NCBI GenBank assembly: GCA_021203425.1
Contig: JAJQBF010000020.1
Location: 1-20,605, forward strand
DNA length: 20,605 nucleotides
Source of the DNA: Clostridiales bacterium
Lineage (GTDB): Bacteria > Bacillota > Clostridia > Lachnospirales > CAG-274
Direction of reading: 5' to 3'
Part shown: piece by piece, positions 7,373 to 15,073 of the stretch
Layout of the letters: every line of letters begins with the position of its first letter
Position numbering within the stretch: the stretch's first letter is position 1
Program-made: the position numbers and the translations under genes
The notes under the pieces: generated by a model
Told to the model about the DNA's origin: nothing
The model's input: the letters and a program-made list of their open reading frames with translations, nothing else
Database searches by the model: none

Positions 7373-9039
7373 CAGGCATAAAAAGACTTATAAATTATTT
7401 AAAGAAAAACGGAATAAAAAATACAGCGGCAAAAGTCTTTGAATATATTACATACAGAAAAAAGGCAAGGCTGTATTCCGCAGAAAACACCCTTTCCGAC
7501 GCTGAGCTTAAAGCTCAGCGGGAAAGGCGGTTTATGAGAGGGGTTAAGTTCAGCGTTGTTGTTCCTATGTATAATTCAAACCCCGATTTTTTAGAGGAGC
7601 TTATAAGGTCGGTTATTTCCCAAACCTACGTAAATTGGGAGCTTTTGTTAATTGACGGAAGTCCCTTAAGCTATACTTTAGGTGAAGAAACGGCTATGAA
7701 ATATTTAAAAGAAGACAGCCGTATAAAATATCGCCGTCTCGGGGGCAATTTAGGCATATCGGGAAACACAAACCACGGAGTTTCGGCAAGCTCCGGAGAA
7801 TATACAGTCTTTCTTGACCACGACGACCTTCTTCGCCGAGATGCCCTTTACAGAACAGCAGAGGCAATAGAAACCACAGGCGCCGATTTTCTCTATTCGG
7901 ACGAACTGAATTTTTCGGAAACCCCCGAAAATATATCGGCAGTTACATTAAAGCCCGATTTCAGCAAATATACCCTGTTCGGTATAAACTATATAGGTCA
8001 TATATGCGTTGTAAAAAAAGACCTGTTTTATAAGGTCGGCGGTCTTCGCAGTGAATATGACGGAAGTCAGGACTATGACCTTGTTTTAAGACTTTCGGAA
8101 AAGGCAAAAAAAATTTATCACCTGCCCTACGTGCTTTATTACTGGCGGATTCATTCTCAGTCTGTGGCCTCGGGAATAGAGGCTAAAGGCTACTGCCTTG
8201 AAAAAGCAAAAGATGCCATAAAAAAACACCTTGAAAGCTTGGAGATAAATGCCGAAATAAGTGATATAGCCGGTGCCGAATCGGCATACAGGCTTAAATT
8301 GGACTATGACAAAAAACAAAAAATAAGTCTTATAATATGCTTTGACAAAAGCATATGCTCTGACGAAAGTGAAAGACATTTTGAAGACTATATGTCGGAG
8401 ATTTTTAATGTTACGGAAAAAATTAATGTTGAAATTATAACGGTTGGGGGCTATAATATATTTGACCGGATTTATAACATAAACTACCCCTATGAATACA
8501 GCTTTACTAAAATGGCAAATATAGGCGCAAGGGCAGCCAGAGGTGAGCTGCTTATGTTTATAGACGGAAGGGTTATTCCCAAAGAGGGCTGTCTGTCTGA
8601 GCTTGCCTCCTATTGTTCACTTGAAGATGTAGGCTGTGCAGGCGGAAAGCTTGTGGACAAGCGGGGCTTTATTTATTCCCTGGGCAGCAGACTCGACCCC
8701 GAAAAAATATTGGAGCCATATTTAAGTGGCTTACCGGGAAACAGCGTAGGCTATATGCGGCGGCTTAAAATCGCCGGCAACTGTACCTGTCTTTTCGGCG
8801 GCTTTATGATGGTTAAAAAGAAAGACTTTATAACCGTAGGCGGCTTTGACGAAATGATGGGAGTTATAAGCGGAGGAGCCGACCTGTGCCTAAGGCTTTT
8901 AAACAGGGGAAACAATATTGTAACGCCCTATGCCGAGGGAATAGTTACAGAAAAAATAAAAGAAGATTTCAGTGAATTTTACAGCTTAAACAAATATGCC
9001 GTTGAATCCGGTGATAAATATTTAAAAGTTCTGAACTGA
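7369..9039 (+). CDS. Large glycosyltransferase with one intact and one degenerate GT2 domain
   Basis: 556 residues. An N-terminal basic, helical region (1-58) precedes a complete GT-A domain: KFSVVVPMYNSNPDFLEELI (60-79), ELLLIDGS (91-98), VFLDHDDLLRRDAL (147-160) with the D-x-D-D metal site at 150-153, LYSDEL (175-180), GSQDYDLVLRL (232-242) and YYWRIHSQSVA (257-267). A second GT2-like region (about 318-520) keeps the spacing of tandem-GT2 proteins (ISLIICF, KMANIGARAARGELLMF, GGFMMVKKKDF, VGGFDEMMG, ADLCLRLLNRG). In it, however, the usual NND-type site reads IDGRV and the usual ED before DLCLR reads GA. Tandem proteins of this kind are known in O-antigen and wall-polysaccharide clusters. 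The start is weakly supported by its own ribosome binding site but overlaps a short upstream ORF. proC follows after 43 bp. Confidence 0.85.
   Translation: MTGIKRLINYLKKNGIKNTAAKVFEYITYRKKARLYSAENTLSDAELKAQRERRFMRGVKFSVVVPMYNSNPDFLEELIRSVISQTYVNWELLLIDGSPLSYTLGEETAMKYLKEDSRIKYRRLGGNLGISGNTNHGVSASSGEYTVFLDHDDLLRRDALYRTAEAIETTGADFLYSDELNFSETPENISAVTLKPDFSKYTLFGINYIGHICVVKKDLFYKVGGLRSEYDGSQDYDLVLRLSEKAKKIYHLPYVLYYWRIHSQSVASGIEAKGYCLEKAKDAIKKHLESLEINAEISDIAGAESAYRLKLDYDKKQKISLIICFDKSICSDESERHFEDYMSEIFNVTEKINVEIITVGGYNIFDRIYNINYPYEYSFTKMANIGARAARGELLMFIDGRVIPKEGCLSELASYCSLEDVGCAGGKLVDKRGFIYSLGSRLDPEKILEPYLSGLPGNSVGYMRRLKIAGNCTCLFGGFMMVKKKDFITVGGFDEMMGVISGGADLCLRLLNRGNNIVTPYAEGIVTEKIKEDFSEFYSLNKYAVESGDKYLKVLN
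7491..7527. repeat. Strong 15-bp interrupted hairpin inside the large glycosyltransferase gene
   Basis: CCTTTCC (7491-7497), a 2-nt bulge GA, then CGCTGAGC (7500-7507), loop TTAAA, GCTCAGCG (7513-7520) and GGAAAGG (7521-7527). All 15 pairs are perfect. It begins about 120 nt after the start codon and encodes roughly residues 41-53, between the N-terminal helix and the GT2 domain. No T run follows, so it is not a typical terminator. Confidence 0.7.
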
Positions 9040-9082
9040 CGGCAGGAGCTGACAATATACATACAAAAGGAGATATAAAAAA

Positions 9083-9877
9083 ATGAAAATAGGTTTTATA
9101 GGCTGCGGAAATATGGCTTCCGCTATTATAGGCGGACTTATTAAAAACGAGATTTTTAAACCCGAAGAAATTATTGCGGCGGATTCATATGAAGAAAGCC
9201 TTAAAAAAGCAAAGGAAAAATTCGGAGTTTTCGTAACGGGAGATAATACCGAATGTGTCAAGCTGGCGGAGGTTATAGTTCTTTCCGTAAAACCCCAATA
9301 TTATAAGACTGTTATTGATGAAATAAAAGACTTTGTTTCCGTTGACAAATTAATTATAACCATTGCCTCGGGCAAAACCCTTTCGTGGCTTGAAGAATGT
9401 TTTGGAAAGCGTGTTAAAATCATAAGAACTATGCCAAATACACCTGCCCTTGTAGGAGAGGGAATGACAGGTGTCTGCAAAAACGAATACGTAACCGACA
9501 AGGATATGGAATATGCCCTTAAAATTCTTTCCATTTTCGGAAAGGCCGAAATTGTAAACGAAAGCGTTATGGACGCTGTTGTGGCTGTAAGCGGAAGTTC
9601 CCCTGCTTATGTCTTCATGCTTATAGAGGCTATGGCAGACGGCGCTGTTTCAGCCGGAATGGCAAGGGCAGCAGCCTATAAATTTGCCGCTCAGGCAGTC
9701 TTAGGCAGTGCAAAAATGGTTTTGGAAACGGGAAAACACCCCGGCGAGCTTAAAGATATGGTTTGTTCTCCGGCAGGAACCACCATAGGCGCTGTTAAGG
9801 TTTTGGAAGAAAAAGGTTTCAGAGGAGCCGTTATTGACGCAATGGAAAAATGCGTTGATATCTGCAAGGGTATGTAA
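9083..9877 (+). CDS. proC: Pyrroline-5-carboxylate reductase
   Basis: 264 residues, cytoplasmic. It performs the last step of proline synthesis, reducing pyrroline-5-carboxylate with NAD(P)H. The Rossmann start is GFIGCGNMA (4-12); other motifs are VLSVKPQ (66-72), RTMPNTPALVGEG (115-127), SGSSPAYVF (170-178) and the family signature around 213-235, including DMVCSPAGTTIGAV. Length and motif order are normal. AAAAGGAGAT (9065-9074) lies 8 nt before the ATG. It follows the glycosyltransferase genes by 43 bp with no clear promoter of its own, so it is probably read through from 6363. No proA or proB is present here. Confidence 0.96.
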   Translation: MKIGFIGCGNMASAIIGGLIKNEIFKPEEIIAADSYEESLKKAKEKFGVFVTGDNTECVKLAEVIVLSVKPQYYKTVIDEIKDFVSVDKLIITIASGKTLSWLEECFGKRVKIIRTMPNTPALVGEGMTGVCKNEYVTDKDMEYALKILSIFGKAEIVNESVMDAVVAVSGSSPAYVFMLIEAMADGAVSAGMARAAAYKFAAQAVLGSAKMVLETGKHPGELKDMVCSPAGTTIGAVKVLEEKGFRGAVIDAMEKCVDICKGM

Positions 9878-9897
9878 TTCGGTTCCGTATATATAAA

Positions 9898-9939
9898 AAC
9901 TGATTGCTTTGTACTTATGCAGTACTTCGGCAATCGGTT
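9898..9939. terminator. Bidirectional intrinsic terminator between proC and the S41 peptidase gene
   Basis: AACTGATTGC (9898-9907) pairs with GCAATCGGTT (9930-9939; one G-T pair). Nested inside, GTACT (9911-9915) pairs with AGTAC (9921-9925). The plus strand continues CTTTCTTTAT, and the minus strand continues with five T then ATATAT, so it can serve both convergent operons. Confidence 0.85.
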
Positions 9940-9952
9940 CTTTCTTTATCAT

Positions 9953-11389
9953 TTAATTTATTTTCAAAAGCTCCGTAAAAGCTCGCTCCAAAGCATCGTC
10001 ATGTTCTACTGAACGGGCATAAAGGGCAAGATTTAAAGAATTTACCGTTTCGGTGTCTAATTTTACCGTTGCCGGAATTCCCGTTTTTGTTTGGAATGTG
10101 GCAAGGGCTCTCTTTGCGTCTCCGTCGCTTTCAACCTTATAGCCCAAATATCTGTATATATCTTTCATTTTTTCCGATTCTACCTCATCATTTTCGGAAA
10201 CAAGATACATAGTTGAAATTTCTATATCCGGCTCTATACCTACACCGTTTATAACATTGCCGTTTCTCGTAAAATATTCAAGAGTTGTAAGCTTAAGCAT
10301 ACCCAAACTGGGAAGACTGGCTATTGTCTGAACAACCCCCTTTCCGTAGGTTTTTGTACCTACGGAAAAGCCTATTTCCGACTCTTTTACAGTGCTTGTT
10401 ATAATCTCGGCGGCAGACGCCGTCATAGAGTTTGTCAAAACGGCAATTTCCTTAAAAGGTGTTTTTTTGAGATCCGAAAAAGTTTCTTCTATATTGCCCG
10501 TTTTGTCCTGTGTATACATAATTCTGCCTTCAGGGATAATCTGTTTGCAAATTTCAACAGCCTCTTCAACGATTCCTCCTGAATTTCCCCTTAAATCAAG
10601 TATGAGTTTGTCCATACCCTTGCGTCTTGCCCATGCTACGGCATCACTGAATTCCTGAGCTGTTCCGTTTCCTATAACCGTAATTTGAATATAGGCTATT
10701 TCGTCCCAGTCTGTTGTGGAATCAACGGCAAAAAGCTCGTCCATTTCTTTGTGAAAAACAGTGTTTATCTTAGTTGCCTCAAGGTTAAAACTTATGTCAA
10801 AGGTTTTGCTGTTTCTCAAAATAGTAAAGCTGTACTCCGGTGTTTCGACCTCGGTAAGCATAGCATCAACTTCGCTGTAGCTTTTATAAAGAGTACTTTC
10901 TCCGTTTATAACCGTTATTTTGTCGCCTGCCAAAAGCCCTGCCCTCTGAGCCGGGCTTTGTTCTATAAGCTCTGAAATTTGGGGGTAGTCTTCTGTTATT
11001 ATAAAGGCAAACCCTGTAGCGTAAACCTCATTTGATACCCCTTTAAGGAAGGATTCATATTCGTCTGTAGTATAATATTCGGAATAATCGTCAAGACTGG
11101 AAACCATAGCATTTACGGCGACCTCAATAAGCTTTTCTATGTCAACATCTCCGCCCACATAGTTTTTTTCTATGTACTCGATAACTCCGGCGAGATAACC
11201 TCCGGCTGAAACATAATCGTCAAAATAAGTTGTTTCATCTTCGTCATCTCCCGTATCCGGCGACCCGTCTGCATCAATATCCAGTTCAGCCTCCTCATTT
11301 TCCTCGTCTTCCTCAGCCATACAAATATCTGCAGTTACAAAGGAAAGAGCAAGCAATAATGCAAAAAATACAGATAAATTTTTCTTCAT
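9953..11389 (-). CDS. C-terminal processing peptidase, S41 family, with PDZ domain
   Basis: 478 residues, exported serine protease. A signal peptide (about 1-25) is followed by an extremely acidic stretch (26-53). Residues about 55-120 form the helical N-terminal part and 121-200 a PDZ domain (SPAQRAGLLAGDKITVING at 145-163). The protease core has LILDLRGNSGG (262-272), nucleophile S325 in NSMTASAAEI, and the general-base lysine K350 in GTKTYGKGVVQT; both catalytic residues are present. The C-terminal part (about 408-460) resembles a peptidoglycan-binding helical repeat. Cys23 does not sit in a good lipobox, so it is called secreted or membrane-tethered rather than a lipoprotein. The ATG at 11389 is preceded by GGGGTGAG, which overlaps the pgsA stop: it is the last, coupled gene of the ftsK operon. 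Its substrate is unknown. Confidence 0.93.
   Translation of the reverse strand: MKKNLSVFFALLLALSFVTADICMAEEDEENEEAELDIDADGSPDTGDDEDETTYFDDYVSAGGYLAGVIEYIEKNYVGGDVDIEKLIEVAVNAMVSSLDDYSEYYTTDEYESFLKGVSNEVYATGFAFIITEDYPQISELIEQSPAQRAGLLAGDKITVINGESTLYKSYSEVDAMLTEVETPEYSFTILRNSKTFDISFNLEATKINTVFHKEMDELFAVDSTTDWDEIAYIQITVIGNGTAQEFSDAVAWARRKGMDKLILDLRGNSGGIVEEAVEICKQIIPEGRIMYTQDKTGNIEETFSDLKKTPFKEIAVLTNSMTASAAEIITSTVKESEIGFSVGTKTYGKGVVQTIASLPSLGMLKLTTLEYFTRNGNVINGVGIEPDIEISTMYLVSENDEVESEKMKDIYRYLGYKVESDGDAKRALATFQTKTGIPATVKLDTETVNSLNLALYARSVEHDDALERAFTELLKIN
10341..10368. repeat. Perfect 11-bp inverted repeat in the active-site codons of the S41 peptidase
   Basis: TTTCCGTAGGT (10341-10351) and ACCTACGGAAA (10358-10368), separated by a 6-nt loop. 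It encodes SVGTKTYGK, which contains catalytic Lys350. The repeated amino-acid pattern (SVGT/TYGK) partly explains the symmetry. Confidence 0.7.
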
Positions 11390-11393
11390 ATAC

Positions 11394-11948
11394 TCACCCC
11401 TTTAAAACTTCCTTGTTTTTACATAAATAGTCAACAGCTGAGATAATTGTTAAAACCGCCGCCAAAATTATAATAACAACGCTTACCGCTTTCATAACCG
11501 CCGTATCAATATTTAACAGTAATATAATTATCATAGCCATCTGGCTTATTGTTTTAAGCTTTCCCCATTTTGAGGCTGCAATAACAACCCCTTTTTCAAC
11601 CGCAAGAGTTCTGAAGCCGGGTATCATAAATTCTCTTGCTATAATAATAATAACTATAACCCCGGGAAGAGATATAACCGCATCTGGTATATCTATAAGG
11701 GCTATCATAGCCGAAGAACAAAGGAGCTTGTCAGCCAGAGGATCCATAAACTTGCCGAAATCAGTAACAAGGTTGTATTTTCGGGCGATATAGCCGTCAA
11801 GACAGTCTGTCAGAGAGGCAATTATAAATACTCCCAAGGCAAGATATCGGTTTAGCCCGACAGGCAGCCCCAATGGGCACAAAAGCAGTATCAAAAAAAC
11901 GGGTATCAATATAATTCTGAATATAGTCAGTTTGTTGGGCAAATTCAC
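11394..11948 (-). CDS. pgsA: CDP-diacylglycerol--glycerol-3-phosphate 3-phosphatidyltransferase
   Basis: 184 residues, integral membrane enzyme making phosphatidylglycerol phosphate, the committed step to phosphatidylglycerol and cardiolipin. The CDP-alcohol phosphotransferase motif is complete: D48-x2-D51-G52-x2-A55-R56-x8-G65-x3-D69-x3-D73. Hydrophobic segments flank it (about 8-25, 33-50, 76-108, 134-176). The frame is open to a TTG at 11957, but that codon touches the ribosome binding site AAAAGGAG. The GTG at 11948 lies 9 nt after AGGAG and gives MNLPNKLTIFRI, the normal family start, so it is chosen. Its stop codon forms part of the ribosome binding site of the S41 peptidase. A 72-bp gap with a palindromic repeat separates it from rimO. 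Confidence 0.95.
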   Translation of the reverse strand: MNLPNKLTIFRIILIPVFLILLLCPLGLPVGLNRYLALGVFIIASLTDCLDGYIARKYNLVTDFGKFMDPLADKLLCSSAMIALIDIPDAVISLPGVIVIIIIAREFMIPGFRTLAVEKGVVIAASKWGKLKTISQMAMIIILLLNIDTAVMKAVSVVIIILAAVLTIISAVDYLCKNKEVLKG

Positions 11949-11994
11949 CTTTATCAACTCCTTTTAAGTAAAATCAAAGTCGGCGTGACCCCTC

Positions 11995-12033
11995 TGCCGC
12001 CCTTCCGGCGGCACCTCCCCTTAAAAGGGAAGG
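11995..12033. repeat. Double-hairpin intergenic repeat overlapping the end of rimO
   Basis: TGCCGCC (11995-12001) pairs perfectly with GGCGGCA (12007-12013), loop CTTCC. Directly next to it CCTCCCC (12014-12020) pairs with GGGAAGG (12027-12033; one G-T pair), loop TTAAAA. The core CTCCCCTTAAAAGGGAAGG resembles dispersed short palindromic repeats that I recall from many Clostridia genomes; that resemblance is from memory. The rimO stop codon (12021-12023) lies in the second loop. No second copy was noticed in this window. Confidence 0.6.
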
Positions 12034-13376
12034 CTTGCGAAACCGAGGCTTTCTCCTGTCAAATCATAGTCGGAAAATGAGGTTATAAGTACGTTTACAT
12101 AATCTCCCGATAATAATTCATCATCGGATTTAAAGAAAACATAGCCGTCTATTTCATAACAGTCACGGTAACTTCTTCCTATATAGATATTGTCTTCTCC
12201 GCTTAAGCGGCCTTCAACAATAACTTTTAAGGTTTTGCCTATAAAGCTCTTGCAAATTCTGTTTGAAATTTCACACTGAAGTTCTAAAATTTCACGCTTT
12301 CTTCTTGCCTTTGTTTTATAGTGAACCTGATTCGGCATTTTTGCCGCCGGTGTTCCCTCTTCTCTTGAATATTCGAAAACTCCCAGCCTGTCAAAGGCGG
12401 CTTTTTCAATAAAGTCTTTAAGCTCCTTAAAGTTATCTTCCGTTTCACTCGGAAAACCCACAATTAAGGTTGTTCTTAAGCAAATATCAGGAATTGTTCT
12501 CCTTAATTTGTCTATAACCTCGAATAACTCCGCCTTGCGGCTTTTTCTTCCCATTTTCTTTAATATTTCATCACAAGCGTGTTGTATGGGCATATCCAAA
12601 TAATGACAAACCTTGGGGTTTCGTGCCATTTCAAGAATAAGCTCATCTGTAATATTCTCGGGATAGGCATATAATATTCTTATCCAGACAATGTCTTCGA
12701 TTTCCGAAAGCTTTTTAAGCAGTTCGGGAAGGCACTGTCTGCCGTAAAGATCCTTACCGTAAAGAGTCGTGTCCTGTGCAACAAGTATAAGCTCGGTAAC
12801 ACCCTTTTCGGCTAACATTTCCGCCTCTTCCACAAGGCTTTCCATCGTTCTGCTTCTGTATTTTCCCCTTAAGGAAGGAATAGTACAATAGATACAGTGT
12901 GCATCGCAGCCTTCGGCAATTTTAAGGTATGCATACCCTCCCAAAGTCGTCATCATTCTGAGCTTGGGAAGACTTTCGTCAAGCCTTGCGTTTTTATCGG
13001 TTATTTTAATAACCCTTTCCTGCCCCTGGGTTAAAGCCTTTATAACTTCTCCTATACTTCCGAAATCGGCTGTGCCCACAACGGCATCAACCTCCGGCAG
13101 CTGTTTAAATATTTCGTTTTTATATCTTTGAGCCATACAGCCCGTAACAATAATCGCCTTAAGACAGCCTGTTTCCTTATATTCCGCAACTCTGAGAATA
13201 TTGTCTATAGCCTCTCTGTTGGCGTCCATAATGAAACCACAGCTGTTTACAATTATAATGTCGGTCTCTTCTTCATTTTCCGTTATGGTATAGCTCTCTT
13301 TGTTTATAAGCCCCAGCATAATCTCCGAATCTACAAGATTTTTGTCGCAGCCCAGTGAAATAAAAGATATTTTCAT
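12021..13376 (-). CDS. rimO: Ribosomal protein S12 methylthiotransferase
   Basis: 451 residues, radical-SAM enzyme that methylthiolates an aspartate of ribosomal protein S12. The N-terminal UPF0004 domain starts FISLGCDKNLVDSE (5-18, RimO-type rather than MiaB-type) with auxiliary-cluster cysteines C10, C46 and C80. The radical-SAM motif is C157-x3-C161-x2-C164 (EGCDAHCIYCTIP). A C-terminal TRAM domain ends near SDYDLTGE (435-442). The last residues SLGFASLPF extend past the usual TRAM end and are partly encoded by the palindromic repeat at 11995-12033, which also provides the TAA stop. The ribosome binding site AAGGTG overlaps the fhs stop, and the gene starts 9 nt after it. Placement next to pgsA is common in Firmicutes. 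Confidence 0.95.
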   Translation of the reverse strand: MKISFISLGCDKNLVDSEIMLGLINKESYTITENEEETDIIIVNSCGFIMDANREAIDNILRVAEYKETGCLKAIIVTGCMAQRYKNEIFKQLPEVDAVVGTADFGSIGEVIKALTQGQERVIKITDKNARLDESLPKLRMMTTLGGYAYLKIAEGCDAHCIYCTIPSLRGKYRSRTMESLVEEAEMLAEKGVTELILVAQDTTLYGKDLYGRQCLPELLKKLSEIEDIVWIRILYAYPENITDELILEMARNPKVCHYLDMPIQHACDEILKKMGRKSRKAELFEVIDKLRRTIPDICLRTTLIVGFPSETEDNFKELKDFIEKAAFDRLGVFEYSREEGTPAAKMPNQVHYKTKARRKREILELQCEISNRICKSFIGKTLKVIVEGRLSGEDNIYIGRSYRDCYEIDGYVFFKSDDELLSGDYVNVLITSFSDYDLTGESLGFASLPF

Positions 13377-13385
13377 AACAACACC

Positions 13386-15059
13386 TTAGAATAAGCCCGT
13401 AATTTCGCCGTTTTCGTTTACGTCAATATTCTCGGCAGCGGGTCTTTTGGGAAGCCCCGGCATAGTCATAACATCTCCGGCAAGGCAAACCGCAAAGCCG
13501 GCGCCGGCGGAAATTGTTACACTCTTTATGCTTATTCTGAAATTCTCGGGTCTGCCTAAAAGAGCCGGATTATCCGAAAGGGAATATTGTGTTTTTGCAA
13601 TACATACGGGAACATTTCCGAAACCTACAGCCTCTATTTTGGCTATATCCTTCTTTGCTTTAGGCAGGAAGTCAACTCCGTCTGCTCCGTAAATTTCTTT
13701 TGCTATAATTTCGATTTTCTCCGTTATGGGAAGGTCTGTATCGTAAAGAGGCGCAAAATTGCTTTCCTTTGTTTCAAGAACCTTTATAACCTTCTTGCCT
13801 AAGGCGATTCCGCCTTCGCCGCCCTTTGCCAAAACTTCGGAAACAGCAAAGTCGGCTCCCATTTCTTCACAGCGGTTTCTTATATATTCTGTTTCTTCAG
13901 CCGTGTCTGCCGTAAAAGCATTAAGGGTAACAACAACGGGAACACCGTATTTATGAAGGTTTTCAATATGCTTTTCAAGATTCACAAAGCCATTCTTAAC
14001 TGCCTCAAGATTGGGTGTGCTTAAATCTGTTTTGGGAACACCGCCGTTATATTTAAGTGAGCGTACAGTTGCAACCAAAACAACGCAGTCCGGCTTAAGA
14101 CCTGCAAATCGGCACTTTATATCAAAGAATTTTTCAGCTCCCAAGTCGGCGCCGAAACCTGCCTCTGTAATGGCAATTTCAGAAAGCCCCATAGCTATTT
14201 TTGTAGCCTTAACAGAGTTGCAGCCATGGGCAATATTTGCAAAGGGACCTCCGTGAATAACAGCCGGAGTATGCTCCAGTGTTTGAACAAGGTTGGGCTT
14301 TAAAGCGTCCTTAAGAAGGGCTGTCATAGCGCCATCCGCCTTAAGATCTCCTGCAGTAACAGGCTCACCGTCATAGTTATAGCCTACAATAATTTTTGAA
14401 AGTCTTGCCTTAAGATCGGGTATATCCTCTGCAAGACACATAATAGCCATAATTTCCGAAGCAACCGTAATCTGGAAACTGTCCTGTCTTACAACGCCGT
14501 CTGTTTTTGCCCCCAAGCCTACAACAATATTTCGAAGTGCTCTGTCGTTCATATCAAGGGCTCTTTTCCATGTTATTGTTTTGGGGTCAATTCTCAGTTC
14601 ATTTCCCTGCTGAAGATGGTTGTCAAGCATAGCCGAAAGGAGATTGTTTGCCGTTGTCATAGCATGAATATCTCCCGTAAAATGAAGGTTTATATCCTCC
14701 ATGGGAACAACCTGGGCATAACCGCCTCCGGCAGCTCCTCCCTTTATACCCATACAGGGACCCAGTGAAGGTTCTCTTAAAGCAACCATTGTCTTTTTGC
14801 CCAGCTTATTTAAACCTTGGGCAAGACCTATTGTTGTGGTTGTTTTTCCCTCACCGGCAGGGGTGGGGTTAATAGCCGTTACAAGAACAAGCTTTCCTTT
14901 TTTGCCGCTTTTTAAAACCTTATTGTAAAGCTTATCGGAAAGCTTTGCCTTATATTTTCCGTAAAACTCCAAATCATCGGAGTCTATGCCAAAATTCTCC
15001 GCAACTGTGTTAATAGGGTAAAGCTCCGCCTCCTGAGCGATTTGAATATCTGTTTTCAT
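13386..15059 (-). CDS. fhs: Formate--tetrahydrofolate ligase
   Basis: 557 residues. It makes 10-formyl-tetrahydrofolate from formate, THF and ATP, feeding purine synthesis, Met-tRNA formylation or, in acetogens, the methyl branch of the Wood-Ljungdahl pathway. Visible: the P-loop region NPTPAGEGKTTTTIG (64-78), REPSLGPCMGIKGGAAGGGY (about 95-114), VVPMEDINLHFTGDIHA and a C-terminal PGLPKRPAA. Length is normal for the homotetrameric family. The frame could start at TTG 15065, but that codon is only 2 nt from AAGGAGGA; the ATG at 15059 is 8 nt away and is chosen. The ribosome binding site overlaps the ftsK stop, and rimO follows by 9 nt. No other Wood-Ljungdahl gene is in the window, so acetogenesis cannot be claimed. 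Confidence 0.96.
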   Translation of the reverse strand: MKTDIQIAQEAELYPINTVAENFGIDSDDLEFYGKYKAKLSDKLYNKVLKSGKKGKLVLVTAINPTPAGEGKTTTTIGLAQGLNKLGKKTMVALREPSLGPCMGIKGGAAGGGYAQVVPMEDINLHFTGDIHAMTTANNLLSAMLDNHLQQGNELRIDPKTITWKRALDMNDRALRNIVVGLGAKTDGVVRQDSFQITVASEIMAIMCLAEDIPDLKARLSKIIVGYNYDGEPVTAGDLKADGAMTALLKDALKPNLVQTLEHTPAVIHGGPFANIAHGCNSVKATKIAMGLSEIAITEAGFGADLGAEKFFDIKCRFAGLKPDCVVLVATVRSLKYNGGVPKTDLSTPNLEAVKNGFVNLEKHIENLHKYGVPVVVTLNAFTADTAEETEYIRNRCEEMGADFAVSEVLAKGGEGGIALGKKVIKVLETKESNFAPLYDTDLPITEKIEIIAKEIYGADGVDFLPKAKKDIAKIEAVGFGNVPVCIAKTQYSLSDNPALLGRPENFRISIKSVTISAGAGFAVCLAGDVMTMPGLPKRPAAENIDVNENGEITGLF

Positions 15060-15073
15060 TTGCAATTTCCTCC

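Noticed and set aside
10932..10958. 7-bp stem AAAGCCC/GGGCTTT in the S41 peptidase gene
   Set aside because: Long loop, no T run, and located in conserved PDZ codons, so not a terminator.
11314..11389. Possible lipobox around Cys23 in the S41 peptidase signal peptide
   Set aside because: The residues before the cysteine (Ala-Asp-Ile) do not fit the usual L-[AS]-[GA]-C pattern, so a lipoprotein call is not supported despite lspA in the window.
13497..13508. 12-bp self-complementary GCCGGCGCCGGC in fhs
   Set aside because: It encodes the conserved Ala-Gly-Ala-Gly stretch and has no loop; it follows from codon choice.
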